A stretch of DNA of 64,000 bases from Methanococcoides sp. EBM-47. Its GTDB lineage: Archaea > Halobacteriota > Methanosarcinia > Methanosarcinales > Methanosarcinaceae. The position numbers and the translations under genes were made by a program. Below the pieces are notes generated by a model. That model did no database searches. It saw only the letters and a list, made by a program, of their open reading frames with translations, and was not told the DNA's origin. The DNA lies in assembly GCA_001896725.1 (NCBI GenBank), contig MPPA01000001.1, forward strand, positions 1-64,000, in the 5' to 3' direction. This document shows, one piece after another, positions 35,319 through 45,115 of the stretch (position 1 is its first letter; each line of letters begins with the position of its first letter).

Positions 35319-36098
35319 CTACATCTGAAGATGAAAGAACAAAATAACAAAGATCATAACTATTAAAAGAGAAAATATGTCCTCTTTACGCATTTTCAGC
35401 TCGAACATAGAGGTCCTGTAAATGCCCTGATAGCAGCGGCTTTCCATAGCCATTGATATGTCCTCGGCCATACGTAATGTACTATGGACCATGGGCACCA
35501 TCAGAGAAGAAACACCCTTTAAGGGATGGCGGCGCAGGTCCATACCTCTGGAGACCTGTGCCTGTACTATTTGCTCAAAATTCATATGAAGCAAGGGTAC
35601 AAAACGCATAGAAATAGACATCATGATTGAAAGATCGTGTGATGAGATACCTAACAAGGAGAGAGGCAGCAAGCGCAGCATCCTCTCAATACCCAAGGAG
35701 AGAAACGCTGGGCTTGTGGTCGAAATAAGGATTGAGGCAAAGAGGACAAGAAGTATAAAACGGGAGGTAACAAGCACACCTTTCCAGATACCCTCATAAC
35801 TTATACCTATCATCCCCATGGAAAATATATACTCGCCCTCTGAAGACATTGATTGCACCAAGAAAATGAAAAGAAAGAACAATAACAAAGGACGAAGAGC
35901 TTTAAAATGATGTCTGATCCCCAGATCCGCAGGCAAAGAGAATACAAGGAATACACCGAATAGCACAACAATGTCCTGGAGATCCGATGCCCTTAGTACA
36001 ACGATGCTAAGCAGCATTATCGATATCAGTTTTGTGCGTGGGTCCAGTCTGTGGAGAAAAGACCTTCCCGGAACATATGAAAAGAAAAGCTCATTCAT
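35319..36098 (-). CDS. ecfT: Energy-coupling factor transporter transmembrane subunit EcfT (BioN-like)
   Basis: A 259-residue membrane protein with five helices. The coupling-helix motifs are in 'QAQVSRGMDLRRHPLKG' (A-R-G type motif 1) and 'MAMESRCYQGIYRTS' (A-R-G type motif 2), which bind the two ATPases. The start ATG overlaps the stop of the second ATPase gene (36095-36098). It closes the bioY-ecfA-ecfA-ecfT operon and so probably couples ATP hydrolysis to biotin uptake. A second use with other S-components cannot be excluded. Confidence 0.88.
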   Translation of the reverse strand: MNELFFSYVPGRSFLHRLDPRTKLISIMLLSIVVLRASDLQDIVVLFGVFLVFSLPADLGIRHHFKALRPLLLFFLFIFLVQSMSSEGEYIFSMGMIGISYEGIWKGVLVTSRFILLVLFASILISTTSPAFLSLGIERMLRLLPLSLLGISSHDLSIMMSISMRFVPLLHMNFEQIVQAQVSRGMDLRRHPLKGVSSLMVPMVHSTLRMAEDISMAMESRCYQGIYRTSMFELKMRKEDIFSLLIVMIFVILFFHLQM

Positions 36099-36919
36099 GT
36101 GTTGCTTTGACCCTTTTTGATACGCATAATTTCCTCAAAGGCCGCATCTACAGTGAATATCCGGTCATCCACTCCGACCCCACGTTTGCGTAACTCCCTC
36201 ATCAGCAACGTAATATCTGGGATATTTGAAGTGTATGATGATAAATATGCTTCGGGGGTACCTTCAAAGACAACTTTACCCCTTTCCATAACCATCAGCC
36301 TTGTGGCCACGGATAGCACATGATCTGGATAGTGGGTCGACATCACTACAGTGGTCCCACTGGCATGCACCTGTGCAAGCACCTTGAGCAGTTCATTTCT
36401 GCTTTTTGGTCCAAGCCCTGTAAAGGGTTCATCAAGAACGATGTATTTAGGACTTGCAGCAAGGATACCGGCAATAGCTACTAATCGCATGTGCCCGTTG
36501 CTTAAACTGAAAGGGGACCTTGAAGCTATCTTTTCATCCAGCCCCACTGATTTCAAGGAACTTCTTACTTGTAAACATAGTTCTTCACCGGAACTCCCAA
36601 AATTAGAGGGAGCAAAGGCAACATCCTCGAACACGGTCTTCCCAAAAAGCTGTTGCTGTGGAAATTGAAAAAGCATACCTATAAGTTCCCTGGACTGAAA
36701 AGAAGAGGCATTATAGCCATCTACTGTCACCTTTCCTGAACATGGCTTTAAAAGACCATTGAGGTGTTTTATAAGAGTGGATTTGCCAGAGCCGATCTCA
36801 CCTGTGATGACCAGGAATTCGCCTGCTTCTATCTCTAGGCTTAAGCCGTCAAGCACCTTAGACTCTAAATGGGTCTTCCTTGCATACGAGAAACTGACAT
36901 CCTTTACAATGATCGCCAT
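36095..36919 (-). CDS. ecfA2: Energy-coupling factor ATPase EcfA (second copy)
   Basis: A 274-residue ABC ATPase of the ECF type: Walker A GEIGSGKST (near 41), Q-loop 'MLFQFPQQQLFGKTVFEDVA', the ECF hallmark. The signature is unusual: 'SLSNGHMRLVAIAG' where LSGGQ is normal, the GGQ reading NGH. Walker B is YIVLDEPFTGLGP and the H-loop STHYPD. In heterodimeric EcfA/EcfA' pairs one signature is often degenerate, so this copy may supply the non-consensus site. It overlaps the upstream ATPase gene by 16 bases. Confidence 0.9.
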   Translation of the reverse strand: MAIIVKDVSFSYARKTHLESKVLDGLSLEIEAGEFLVITGEIGSGKSTLIKHLNGLLKPCSGKVTVDGYNASSFQSRELIGMLFQFPQQQLFGKTVFEDVAFAPSNFGSSGEELCLQVRSSLKSVGLDEKIASRSPFSLSNGHMRLVAIAGILAASPKYIVLDEPFTGLGPKSRNELLKVLAQVHASGTTVVMSTHYPDHVLSVATRLMVMERGKVVFEGTPEAYLSSYTSNIPDITLLMRELRKRGVGVDDRIFTVDAAFEEIMRIKKGQSNT

Positions 36920-37719
36920 ATCTCCTCCGCCAGAGCTATTGGAGACAATGCACGACCATCCATGTGGATCACGCCTGCTTCCTCTAGTTTTAGTGCGAGC
37001 TTCATTAAAGGGGGCAGCTCAAAAAGACCATGATCATGACCAAGTTCCCGGATAACGGTAAGTGGCAAACCATCAGCTATGATCTTACCATTGTCCATTA
37101 CCAAGATACGATCTGCTATGAGGATTTCCTCTGGTCTGTGAGTGATGTAAAACAAGCCAATCCCTTGTTCTTTAAGAGATAATATTATATTGAGAACTTC
37201 CCCACATGACTGTGGGTCCAGCATAGCGGTCGCTTCATCCAGCACAAGGAACTTAGGACCCATAACTAAAGACCCTGCGATGGCAGCCTTCTGTTTCTGT
37301 CCACCGCTCAGATAACTTGGAGAGGTATATCTGTACCTTTCCATATCGGTAACTGCCAATGCTTCGGAGACCAATACCCTGATCTTCGAAGCTGGCAGAG
37401 CCAGGTTCTCCAGACCAAAAGCAAGGTCTTCTTCCAGTGTGTTACCAAAGAACTGCACATTAGGGTCCTGAAAAACCATGCCAACTGCTCGTCTTATTTT
37501 CCAGATGGTGGAAGGGTCTCTGGTATCCATACCCATCACTTCCACAGAGCCCCTGGTGGGTTTTAAAAGGCCGTTCATGTGCCTTGAGAGAGTGGATTTG
37601 CCACTGCCATTGGGACCCAATAGGATAACAAGTTCTCCGCTTTTCAGCTCAAGGTTAATGGAATCAAGTGTATATGTTCCATCAGGATATATGTATGAAA
37701 GGTCCTTAATAGAGATCAC
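36904..37719 (-). CDS. ecfA1: Energy-coupling factor ATPase EcfA (first copy)
   Basis: A 271-residue ABC ATPase: Walker A GPNGSGKST, Q-loop 'GMVFQDPNVQFFGNTLEEDL', canonical signature LSGGQKQKAAIAGSL, Walker B FLVLDEATAMLDP and H-loop ITHRPEE. Walker B ends in EA rather than EP. It begins three bases after the bioY stop. With the following ATPase it should form the EcfA-EcfA' heterodimer of the biotin importer. Confidence 0.92.
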   Translation of the reverse strand: MISIKDLSYIYPDGTYTLDSINLELKSGELVILLGPNGSGKSTLSRHMNGLLKPTRGSVEVMGMDTRDPSTIWKIRRAVGMVFQDPNVQFFGNTLEEDLAFGLENLALPASKIRVLVSEALAVTDMERYRYTSPSYLSGGQKQKAAIAGSLVMGPKFLVLDEATAMLDPQSCGEVLNIILSLKEQGIGLFYITHRPEEILIADRILVMDNGKIIADGLPLTVIRELGHDHGLFELPPLMKLALKLEEAGVIHMDGRALSPIALAEEIWRSL

Positions 37720-37722
37720 AGT

Positions 37723-38274
37723 TTATACCTCGTATCGTACAGATATGAACGCAGCAAGCACCAATGCGGCCATATCCCCTATAATGAAAGGCAATATTCC
37801 TGCGATCATTGTTTGCTGGAATGTAAGATGTGCTACGGACATCAATCTGAAAGCCCCAAATGAATAAATAATGATTAATCCGATGATCATACATAGAAAA
37901 TTTATTAGTATTGAATGCTGGGGCAGGATTTCCAGGAGCTTACCTGTTACAAATGCTGCAAAAACGAATCCTGCAAGATAACCTCCTGTCGGACCAAAGA
38001 GTACTCCTACACCGGAAGCTCCCCCTGCGAATATTGGAAAACCTGTAATACCAAGTAAAAGGTACACCACCATACTAATAGTTCCCCACCGGCTGCCCAA
38101 CATAGAACCTGCAAGCAACACAAAGAATACCTGCATTGTCACAGGAACAGGTGAAACAGGCAAAGGCACCTTTACATATGCGCCTACAGCTGTCAGAGAT
38201 GCGAAAAGGGCAGCAAAGACCATTCTCTTCAGATCAGTGGATCCATCATTAAAAGAAGAAGTATTGTAAACCAC
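37723..38274 (-). CDS. bioY: Biotin ECF transporter S component BioY
   Basis: A membrane protein of up to 183 residues with six helices. The BioY blocks are present: 'VFAALFASLTAVGAYVKVPL', 'PVSPVPVTMQVFFVLLAGSM', 'LGITGFPIFAGGASGVGVLF', 'GPTGGYLAGFVFAAFVTGKL' and 'GILPFIIGDMAALVLAAF'. It captures biotin and hands it to the ECF module encoded by the next three genes. The start is uncertain. GTG 38274 lies inside the BirA-like operator and about 25 bases after a TATA-like TTTAAATT, so it would be leaderless. ATG 38223 would leave a very short N-terminus. Confidence 0.92.
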   Translation of the reverse strand: MVYNTSSFNDGSTDLKRMVFAALFASLTAVGAYVKVPLPVSPVPVTMQVFFVLLAGSMLGSRWGTISMVVYLLLGITGFPIFAGGASGVGVLFGPTGGYLAGFVFAAFVTGKLLEILPQHSILINFLCMIIGLIIIYSFGAFRLMSVAHLTFQQTMIAGILPFIIGDMAALVLAAFISVRYEV

Positions 38275-38305
38275 GATTACGGAACTGGTTTACATTGAAT
38301 TTAAA
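38264..38305 (-). promoter_or_regulatory. BirA-type biotin operator and TATA box of bioY
   Basis: TTGTAAACC (38264-38272), 14 bases, GGTTTACAT (38287-38295): the two arms pair in eight of nine positions and match the BirA half sites known from bacterial and archaeal biotin regulons; the spacer is shorter than the 16 bases in Escherichia coli. On the minus strand TTTAAATT lies just upstream (about 38298-38305), so the operator covers the expected transcription start. A BirA-type repressor would thus shut off biotin uptake when biotin is plentiful. No biotin ligase gene occurs in the window. Confidence 0.75.
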
Positions 38306-38666
38306 GATTATGGCTCTCTTTACCATCATATGATGGATAGAACATAAGTTCATTGCTAACAAGGCAGATGAATTTGCTCCCTTTATAAGATCAAGATCGT
38401 TATCCATTCTATTCTTAAAAGTACCGAGATACAGTTCTTTTACAAACCAAGCTGGTTGTGAACGGGATCTAGAAAACTGGCAAGCAGATATGAAAGGCTT
38501 AACATGGTCCACAATGGATCGTTAGATATTGCATGCCTTATGCAGTGTTAGAAAAAGGTAGAAGGGAAGTTTTGAAATGAGTTAATATTAAAAGAAAAAA
38601 GCAGCACTAGTTTTTCCTTCCCTATGCAAACACAAAAATAGTACCACATAGATAAAACAACACACC
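38296..38666. other. Gap between bioY and mutS
   Basis: Apart from the bioY promoter at its left edge, no gene is supported. A minus-strand frame of 87 codons (38249-38512) overlaps the operator and has no family character. The mutS promoter should lie in the AT-rich right part (about 38570-38640). No RNA gene was recognised. Confidence 0.4.
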
Positions 38667-41327
38667 ATGAGCAAGATGACCCCTGCCATGCACCAGTACT
38701 ATATGGTAAAGAAAGAGTATAGCGATGCCCTGATCTTTTTCAGGATGGGGGATTTTTACGAGTCTTTCGGGGAGGACGCGAAGACCATTGCCAGGGAGCT
38801 GGAGATCACTCTTACCACCCGGGGCAAAGGGGAGGATGGCAAGAACATGCCCCTTGCGGGCATACCGTACCACGCCATAGATACATATCTGCCCCGCCTA
38901 ATCAGAAAAGGCTACAAGGTTGCCATCTGCGAGCAGCTCGAAGATCCTAAATCAGCCAAAGGCATTGTGAAACGTGGTGTTGTGCGTGTGGTCACACCTG
39001 GCACTGCCATAGATCCGTCCATGTTCATCGATGGCACGAATAATTATCTCATGGCTCTTTCCGAAAAGAACGAGGAGTTTGGTGTGTCCTTCCTGGACGT
39101 GTCCACAGGGGAGTTCATAGCTACCCAGTTCTTCGATGAACCAGCTTATGACAGGATAGCCAGCGAAGTGGCGCGTATGATGCCTGCGGAATGTATAGTT
39201 CCGCTGCATCTTTACGGGAACGAGCACCTGATGCAGCGTCTTGAGGAACTGAAGGTCATTGTACATGAATTCGATGAAATGGCCTTCGACACCACTAATG
39301 CCAGAGAACATCTCAAGCAGCATTTTGGTGTTTCTACTCTGGAAGGTATGGGTTGCGATACTCTACCTCAGGCCATAGCCGCAGCCGGTGCTGCCCTTAA
39401 CTATGCCATCACTACCCAGATGAGAGAGCTGGGACATGTACAAACCCTGTCCACATATTCCGAATCAGAGTTCATGGTCCTGGATTCCATCACTCTGCGC
39501 AATCTTGAGATCGTGCATAATGTCCGGGGTGAGGGCAATGATACCTCACTGCTTAAGATATTAGACCAGACCAGTACACCCATGGGTGGCAGGATGCTGA
39601 AGAAATGGTTGCTAAAGCCATTGATCTCTGTCAGTGGAATAAATGAGCGCCTGGATGCTGTTGAGGAGATTGCCGGCAAGACGCTGGTACGTTTCGACCT
39701 ACGGTCCCATCTTTCTTATATAAAGGATATTGAAAGGATCGTGGGCAGGGTCATGTATGGTAATTCCAATGCCAGGGACCTGATAGCATTGAAATTATCC
39801 CTGGAGGCAGTGCCTCTGCTGATACAATGCATGGGTGATGGAACTTCTTCCAAGCTTATCAGGGATATAATTGAGGAACTACAAGATCTTGAAGAACTTG
39901 ATCACCTTGTGGAGCTCATAGGAAAAGCCATAGTTGAAGAGCCACCGCTAAGCACACGTGAAGGTGGTATGGTCAGACCCGGTTACAATCCCCAACTTGA
40001 CAAGCTCAAGAACCTGTCCCGTAACGGGAAGAAGTGGGTGGCCGATTTCCAGCAAAAGGAAAGGGAAAGGACAGGTATCAAATCCTTGAAAGTTGGATAT
40101 AACAGGGTTTTCGGCTATTATTTAGAAGTTACAAGCACAAACAGCTCTCAGGTACCGGATGATTATATCCGTAAGCAGACCATGGCCAATGCCGAAAGGT
40201 TCTATACACCAGAGCTCAAGGAAATGGAAAGTTCCATCCTAACAGCAGATGAAAAAGCACATGCTCTGGAATATGAGATCCTGGGCGAGATCAATGCTAC
40301 TGTAGCATCATGTTCTAAGCAGTTACAAAGAGCTGCTTTCCTGCTAGGGCATTTCGATGTGCTGGTCAACCTTGCGGAGGTGGCCGTGCACAATAACTAT
40401 ATCAGGCCAGCAGTTACCAGTGACTGCAGGATACTTATCAGGGATGGGCGTCATCCTGTAGTGGAAAGCACTGTTCCAGGTGGCTTCGTGCCCAATGACA
40501 CAGACATCGATTCTGAGGATAATCAATTCCTGCTCATCACCGGCCCCAACATGGCAGGAAAATCTACATATATGCGCCAGATAGCCCTCATTGTCATAAT
40601 GGCACAGATAGGTTCTTTCGTGCCTGCGTCCCATGCCTCCATTGGTATAGTGGACAGGGTCTTTACCAGAGTAGGGGCTTTTGATGATCTTGCCAGCGGA
40701 CAAAGCACTTTCATGGTGGAGATGGTGGAACTTGCCAACATCCTGAACAATTCCACTACAAAAAGCCTGGTGCTGCTGGATGAGATCGGCAGGGGTACGA
40801 GTACTTATGATGGATACAGTATCGCAAAAGCTGTAGTGGAATATATGCATAATAAAAGTAAGGTGGGCGTGAGGTCCATGTTCGCAACTCACTATCACCA
40901 GCTTACTGAGCTGGAGGGCACTCTCAAGCGGGTAAAGAACCTGCACATAGCGGTAAAAGAAGAAGGAGATAATCTAGTGTTCCTGCGCAAGATCGTGCCA
41001 GGGGCCACGGACAGAAGTTATGGTATTCACGTGGCAAGGCTTGCCGGTGTACCGCATGCAGTCACATCCCGCGCAAAGGAAGTGCTCAGAGAAATAGAAA
41101 GTGAAAGCGCCATCAATCGGGAGGGGAGACCAAAGAAAGGCAAGGGCAAAAGCACTGCCAGATATACCCAGCTCATGCTCTTCGATGGAGGAAGTTCTCC
41201 CAAAGCTAATATTAAACACCCTGTGTTAGAGGAACTAAAGTCCCTTGATGTTAATACCCTTACTCCGATAGATGCCCTTAACAGGCTCAATAACCTTAAG
41301 AAATTACTGGATGAAAGTGGGGATTGA
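38667..41327 (+). CDS. mutS: DNA mismatch repair protein MutS
   Basis: An 886-residue MutS1. The mismatch-binding N-terminus has 'FFRMGDFYESF', the Phe-x-Glu wedge region, followed by connector, core and clamp domains. The ATPase has Walker A GPNMAGKSTYMRQ (about 623-635), 'LDEIGRGTSTYDG' and 'FATHYHQLTEL'. The C-terminal dimerisation helix pair is at about 855-886. It recognises mismatches and recruits MutL, encoded next. MutS/MutL of this type are known in Methanosarcina and haloarchaea and probably came from bacteria; most archaea lack them. Confidence 0.97.
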   Translation: MSKMTPAMHQYYMVKKEYSDALIFFRMGDFYESFGEDAKTIARELEITLTTRGKGEDGKNMPLAGIPYHAIDTYLPRLIRKGYKVAICEQLEDPKSAKGIVKRGVVRVVTPGTAIDPSMFIDGTNNYLMALSEKNEEFGVSFLDVSTGEFIATQFFDEPAYDRIASEVARMMPAECIVPLHLYGNEHLMQRLEELKVIVHEFDEMAFDTTNAREHLKQHFGVSTLEGMGCDTLPQAIAAAGAALNYAITTQMRELGHVQTLSTYSESEFMVLDSITLRNLEIVHNVRGEGNDTSLLKILDQTSTPMGGRMLKKWLLKPLISVSGINERLDAVEEIAGKTLVRFDLRSHLSYIKDIERIVGRVMYGNSNARDLIALKLSLEAVPLLIQCMGDGTSSKLIRDIIEELQDLEELDHLVELIGKAIVEEPPLSTREGGMVRPGYNPQLDKLKNLSRNGKKWVADFQQKERERTGIKSLKVGYNRVFGYYLEVTSTNSSQVPDDYIRKQTMANAERFYTPELKEMESSILTADEKAHALEYEILGEINATVASCSKQLQRAAFLLGHFDVLVNLAEVAVHNNYIRPAVTSDCRILIRDGRHPVVESTVPGGFVPNDTDIDSEDNQFLLITGPNMAGKSTYMRQIALIVIMAQIGSFVPASHASIGIVDRVFTRVGAFDDLASGQSTFMVEMVELANILNNSTTKSLVLLDEIGRGTSTYDGYSIAKAVVEYMHNKSKVGVRSMFATHYHQLTELEGTLKRVKNLHIAVKEEGDNLVFLRKIVPGATDRSYGIHVARLAGVPHAVTSRAKEVLREIESESAINREGRPKKGKGKSTARYTQLMLFDGGSSPKANIKHPVLEELKSLDVNTLTPIDALNRLNNLKKLLDESGD

Positions 41328-41328
41328 T

Positions 41329-43155
41329 ATGGTCGATGATGCATGTGCTGTGGACAGCAACAGGATACGCCTGCTGGATGAGGCCACTATTAGCAAGATA
41401 GCTGCCGGAGAAGTAATAGAAAGACCTGCTTCAGTAGTGAAAGAACTGCTTGATAATTCGATAGATGCTGGAGCCACGGAGATCAAAGTGGAAATAGAAG
41501 GTTCAGGTGTCAAGAGAATATCTGTCCAGGATAACGGTTGCGGTATGAGCCATGTTGATGCGTCCATGGCTTTCATGAAACACGCTACCAGCAAGCTTAC
41601 AAGTATCGATGATCTGGAAACTATCTGCACATTAGGTTTCAGAGGTGAAGCTCTTTCATCAATGGCTGCAGTTGCAAAGGTCACGCTCATCACTCGAAAG
41701 GGCCTGGATACAGCAGGCACTAAGGTCATGGCAGGCAGTGATGGTGTAGAGTCAATATCCGAAATAGGTGCCCCTGTAGGTACTACTGTGGATGTGACGG
41801 ACCTGTTCCATAGCACTCCTGCCCGGAGGAAATATCTGAAAAGCAGACGCACTGAGCTGGCACATATAACTGAGGTCCTTACCAACTATGCCATTGTCAA
41901 TCCAGACATCTCTTTTACTCTCCTGAATGAAGGCAAAACCGTTTTACGCTCTCCTGTTACCACTAGTATGTTCGATAACATCGTGTATATCCACGGTGCA
42001 GAAGTTGCCAGATCACTGATACCTATAGTATGGGAAAATGACCTTGTGAAGATCTCAGGTTATATTTCCAAGCCTGAGCTTAGCCGCAGTGGCCCGTACC
42101 TTCAGTCATTCTATATCAACAAACGCAGCATTTCATCAAAATCTATAAGTAATGCCATCAGGCTTGGATACTATACTCTTCTTCCCAAGGGGAGGTATCC
42201 TGCAGCTTTCCTTGATCTTGAGATAGACCCTGGAAGAGTGGATGTGAACGTACATCCACGAAAAACAGAAGTGAGGCTTAGCCATGAGAAAGAGATCATG
42301 GACGCTATTACATCTGCTGTGGACTCAACTCTGCGCTCAGCTCATCTTGTTCCTGAAATCAAGTTTGGGGATAAACTTTCTCGTGTTCAGAAGCCATTGT
42401 ACGATGATGAAGATGAAAGAGTAAATGAAGCACAAAATAACCTGGATATACCTGTTCGGATCCATGAAGAGACAACTCCTTACCATCCTTCTGTAAAGGA
42501 CACTGAAAAAAGGCTCAAAACAAGTTCACGCCTCCAATCCAGGCTGGATACTTCTCTATTGGAAGAAGAGAACGTTTTCGCTTCAGATTATGTAAAGATA
42601 ATGGGCCAGTTTAAAGACCTGTATATAGTTGCAGAGGTGGAGGAGAAACTGCTCCTAATAGACCAGCATGCTGCGCATGAACGCGTTATGTATGAACGTG
42701 TGCTGGACCTCAAGGATACGGGATGGCAAGAGCTTTTAGATCCTGTAACTCTGGAACTTAATCCAAAAGAAAAGATCATCCTGGAAGAGTTCATTCCTTA
42801 CCTGGAAAATGTTGGGTTTGGGATCTCTGAGTTTGGTCCTAATACCTATGTAGTTACCACTGTGCCTGTGATATTTGGTAGGATGGAAAGTCCTGATGTA
42901 GTACATGATATCGTGTCTGATCTTCTCTCTGTAGGCAGGATCAAGAATGATACCCAGATATATGAACATGTGTTCAGTACCATGGCTTGCCGGGCTGCCA
43001 TAAAGGCAGGTGCTGTGTGCAACGAGGAACAGATGGCCGACCTCGTCCGACAGCTTAAGAAATGCAGAAATCCATATACATGTCCCCATGGTCGTCCTAC
43101 CATGATATCCTTTACAAGGGAAGAACTGGACCGCATGTTCAAAAGAACAGGGTGA
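41329..43155 (+). CDS. mutL: DNA mismatch repair protein MutL (with endonuclease motif)
   Basis: A 608-residue MutL. The GHKL ATPase is at the N-terminus: 'KIAAGEVIERPASVVKELLD', 'DNGCGM', 'TLGFRGEALSSM'. After a variable linker (about 345-430) the C-terminal domain contains DQHAAHERVMYE, the DQHAX2EX4E endonuclease motif, and also ACRAAIKAG and CPHGRP, the companion metal-site motifs. It therefore nicks DNA itself, which fits the lack of MutH. ATG 41329 is chosen: it lies two bases after the mutS stop with GTGGGGA upstream. Confidence 0.96.
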   Translation: MVDDACAVDSNRIRLLDEATISKIAAGEVIERPASVVKELLDNSIDAGATEIKVEIEGSGVKRISVQDNGCGMSHVDASMAFMKHATSKLTSIDDLETICTLGFRGEALSSMAAVAKVTLITRKGLDTAGTKVMAGSDGVESISEIGAPVGTTVDVTDLFHSTPARRKYLKSRRTELAHITEVLTNYAIVNPDISFTLLNEGKTVLRSPVTTSMFDNIVYIHGAEVARSLIPIVWENDLVKISGYISKPELSRSGPYLQSFYINKRSISSKSISNAIRLGYYTLLPKGRYPAAFLDLEIDPGRVDVNVHPRKTEVRLSHEKEIMDAITSAVDSTLRSAHLVPEIKFGDKLSRVQKPLYDDEDERVNEAQNNLDIPVRIHEETTPYHPSVKDTEKRLKTSSRLQSRLDTSLLEEENVFASDYVKIMGQFKDLYIVAEVEEKLLLIDQHAAHERVMYERVLDLKDTGWQELLDPVTLELNPKEKIILEEFIPYLENVGFGISEFGPNTYVVTTVPVIFGRMESPDVVHDIVSDLLSVGRIKNDTQIYEHVFSTMACRAAIKAGAVCNEEQMADLVRQLKKCRNPYTCPHGRPTMISFTREELDRMFKRTG

Positions 43156-43196
43156 ATTCGCTACTTATATAACTTTGTACCACAATTGGACTTCCG

Positions 43197-44216
43197 ATGA
43201 TAGACCCGGTGAACAAATCCAAGATCCCAGAAGAATGGGTTGCACGTTCCACTGTACCTAGGGACGAGCTCATAAAAGGCATTGAAAACGGAAGGCTTGT
43301 TCTTTTAAGCGATGGCTCTGTGCTCAGCAGGGGTTATACCACCGGGACAACAGCAACAGCTGCAGCCAAAGCTGCAGTGCTCTCGCTACGTAAACCTGTT
43401 TCTCATGTATCTGTGCCCACCCCTGTGGGATTGAGGGCTGAGATGGATGTGCACGCTGTCAATGGCCACGCTGTTGCCGTAAAGGTATATAATGATCATG
43501 AGTCGGACATTACTCGTGGACTTGAGTTTGTGGCGGATGCCAGAGAGACCTATGGCATCGTTATCCGGACAGGAGAGGGCATAGGTATCGTTACAAGGGA
43601 TGGCCTGGAATCAAAGAAAGGTTACCCTGCCATTAATCCCAGACCTATGGAGCAGATCAAGGCAGCTATTACCGAAGCTGTTGAAGAACTTGGTTTACAG
43701 GGTGCTGAGGTCACTTTATCTCTTCCCCGTGGTGCTGAGGTTGCCAAGCAGACCCTGAACAGCCGCATTGGTGTAGAAGGAGGCATATCCATTCTGGGCA
43801 CCACGGGCTTTGTGGAGCCTTGGAATGACCACCTGGGTGAGATGAAAGAGGACCTTATACGCGGCGCTGACAAAGTAGTGCTCACGACAGGCAGAATAGG
43901 CATACGCTATTCCACCATGCTGTTCCCGGGATATACAGTTGTGCTTGCAGGTAGTCGTATATCAGAAGCTGTAGCCGCAGCTAAGGGTGATGTAATTATT
44001 TGTGGGCTTCCTGGCCTTGTTCTCAAATGGGGAAATCCTAATATGCTTAATGGCAGCGGTTTTGCAACAGTTATGGAGATGCTGGAACTTGACCCGGGCA
44101 ATGAGAGACTTAAGGAAGCTTTTGATATGGCCGTGGAAAAAGCCCATGGTGCAAGGGTAGTGGTTGTGGGCAGGGATGGCACTGTACTCATGGATAGTGG
44201 GGATAAGAAGATATGA
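43197..44216 (+). CDS. cbiD: Cobalt-precorrin-5B (C1)-methyltransferase CbiD
   Basis: The enzyme of the anaerobic cobalamin route that methylates C1 while the ring contracts. The 339 residues include '[18 protein letters not shown]', the family N-terminal glycine/threonine block, '[20 protein letters not shown]', '[11 protein letters not shown]', '[18 protein letters not shown]' and '[17 protein letters not shown]'. The N-terminus is extended by about 35 residues compared with short forms. It overlaps cbiE by four bases (ATGA). Confidence 0.95.
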   Translation: MIDPVNKSKIPEEWVARSTVPRDELIKGIENGRLVLLSDGSVLSRGYTTGTTATAAAKAAVLSLRKPVSHVSVPTPVGLRAEMDVHAVNGHAVAVKVYNDHESDITRGLEFVADARETYGIVIRTGEGIGIVTRDGLESKKGYPAINPRPMEQIKAAITEAVEELGLQGAEVTLSLPRGAEVAKQTLNSRIGVEGGISILGTTGFVEPWNDHLGEMKEDLIRGADKVVLTTGRIGIRYSTMLFPGYTVVLAGSRISEAVAAAKGDVIICGLPGLVLKWGNPNMLNGSGFATVMEMLELDPGNERLKEAFDMAVEKAHGARVVVVGRDGTVLMDSGDKKI

Positions 44217-44797
44217 TCATTGTAGGTGTGGGCGTGGGTCCCAATATGCTGACCCTTGAAGCCATAGAGGTCATTCGTAATGCTCCTGTTGTCTATGGAT
44301 CGGAAAGGTCAATCGAGCTTGCAAAGGACTTCATCAACTGTGAAGCTCACACCATTAAGAACTACAGGGAACTACATCTACTACCTGTAGATGCTGTGGT
44401 ACTTTCTACGGGCGATCCCATGTTCTCAGGACTTGGAAAGTTCGCTGGTGAAAATGACAGGGTGATCACAGGCATTTCTTCTGTTCAGGCTTCATGTGCC
44501 CGCTTTCATGTAGAGATGTCCAATCTTGCTATGATCACGGCACATGGGCGTGATCCATACCCGGCCATGGAGGCTCTCAGAAGAGAGATAGAGCAGGGAA
44601 AGAACATATTCCTATTGCCTGCAGAAAATTTTGGCTCCGCAGAGGTAGCTGCCCTTTTAAAGGAAATGGGTATCGAGGCAAAGATCTGTCTTTATGAGAA
44701 CATAGGTTACCCACAAGAGCGGGCAGTAGTTGGTTCCGTACAAGACCCGCCACTTGCAGGGTCGGGAATGTATTGTATTCTGGTGGTGCAATGCTAA
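44213..44797 (+). CDS. cbiE: Cobalt-precorrin-7 (C5)-methyltransferase CbiE
   Basis: A 194-residue SAM-dependent tetrapyrrole methylase. '[20 protein letters not shown]' is the N-terminal glycine-rich loop, '[15 protein letters not shown]' the core motif and '[14 protein letters not shown]' the following block. It methylates C5 (with CbiT for C15) in cobalamin synthesis. It is translated in overlap with cbiD. Confidence 0.93.
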   Translation: MIIVGVGVGPNMLTLEAIEVIRNAPVVYGSERSIELAKDFINCEAHTIKNYRELHLLPVDAVVLSTGDPMFSGLGKFAGENDRVITGISSVQASCARFHVEMSNLAMITAHGRDPYPAMEALRREIEQGKNIFLLPAENFGSAEVAALLKEMGIEAKICLYENIGYPQERAVVGSVQDPPLAGSGMYCILVVQC

Positions 44798-45115
44798 ATG
44801 TGGGTTATCCCAGTGCCAATAAATCATTGTATACTAGAGAAGAACATCTTTTGTTCCAAATGACTTACAAATCCACATACCCAATATTGTAGAGACAAAT
44901 TTTAAACAATGTGCCACATTAGCTACATTATTATATGAACAGACCTTCTATACGATACTAATGAAATTATCAGATACATTTGTCTCCTTTTTACTAAATA
45001 TCTAATCGTTTAAAACAATAATCGTTATCTTTATGTATAATAACATATAAGTCACATTTACCTAAATCAAATTAACTTGACTACTCAGTTGGAAAACGAT
45101 AGGAAGGTAACAATT
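44798..45115. other. Gap before cbiM (promoter region)
   Basis: AT-rich, no gene. A small inverted repeat TATGT-N6-ACATA lies at 45032-45047 and could be a regulator site, but it is short and the region is AT-rich, so this is weak. No cobalamin riboswitch features (B12 box, conserved stems) were found. Confidence 0.35.

Noticed and set aside
38249-38512. Minus-strand frame of 87 codons upstream of bioY
   Set aside because: It overlaps bioY and the BirA-like operator and has no recognisable features.
44798-45115. Cobalamin riboswitch before cbiM
   Set aside because: The B12 box and the conserved stems are absent; only a short AT-rich inverted repeat is present.
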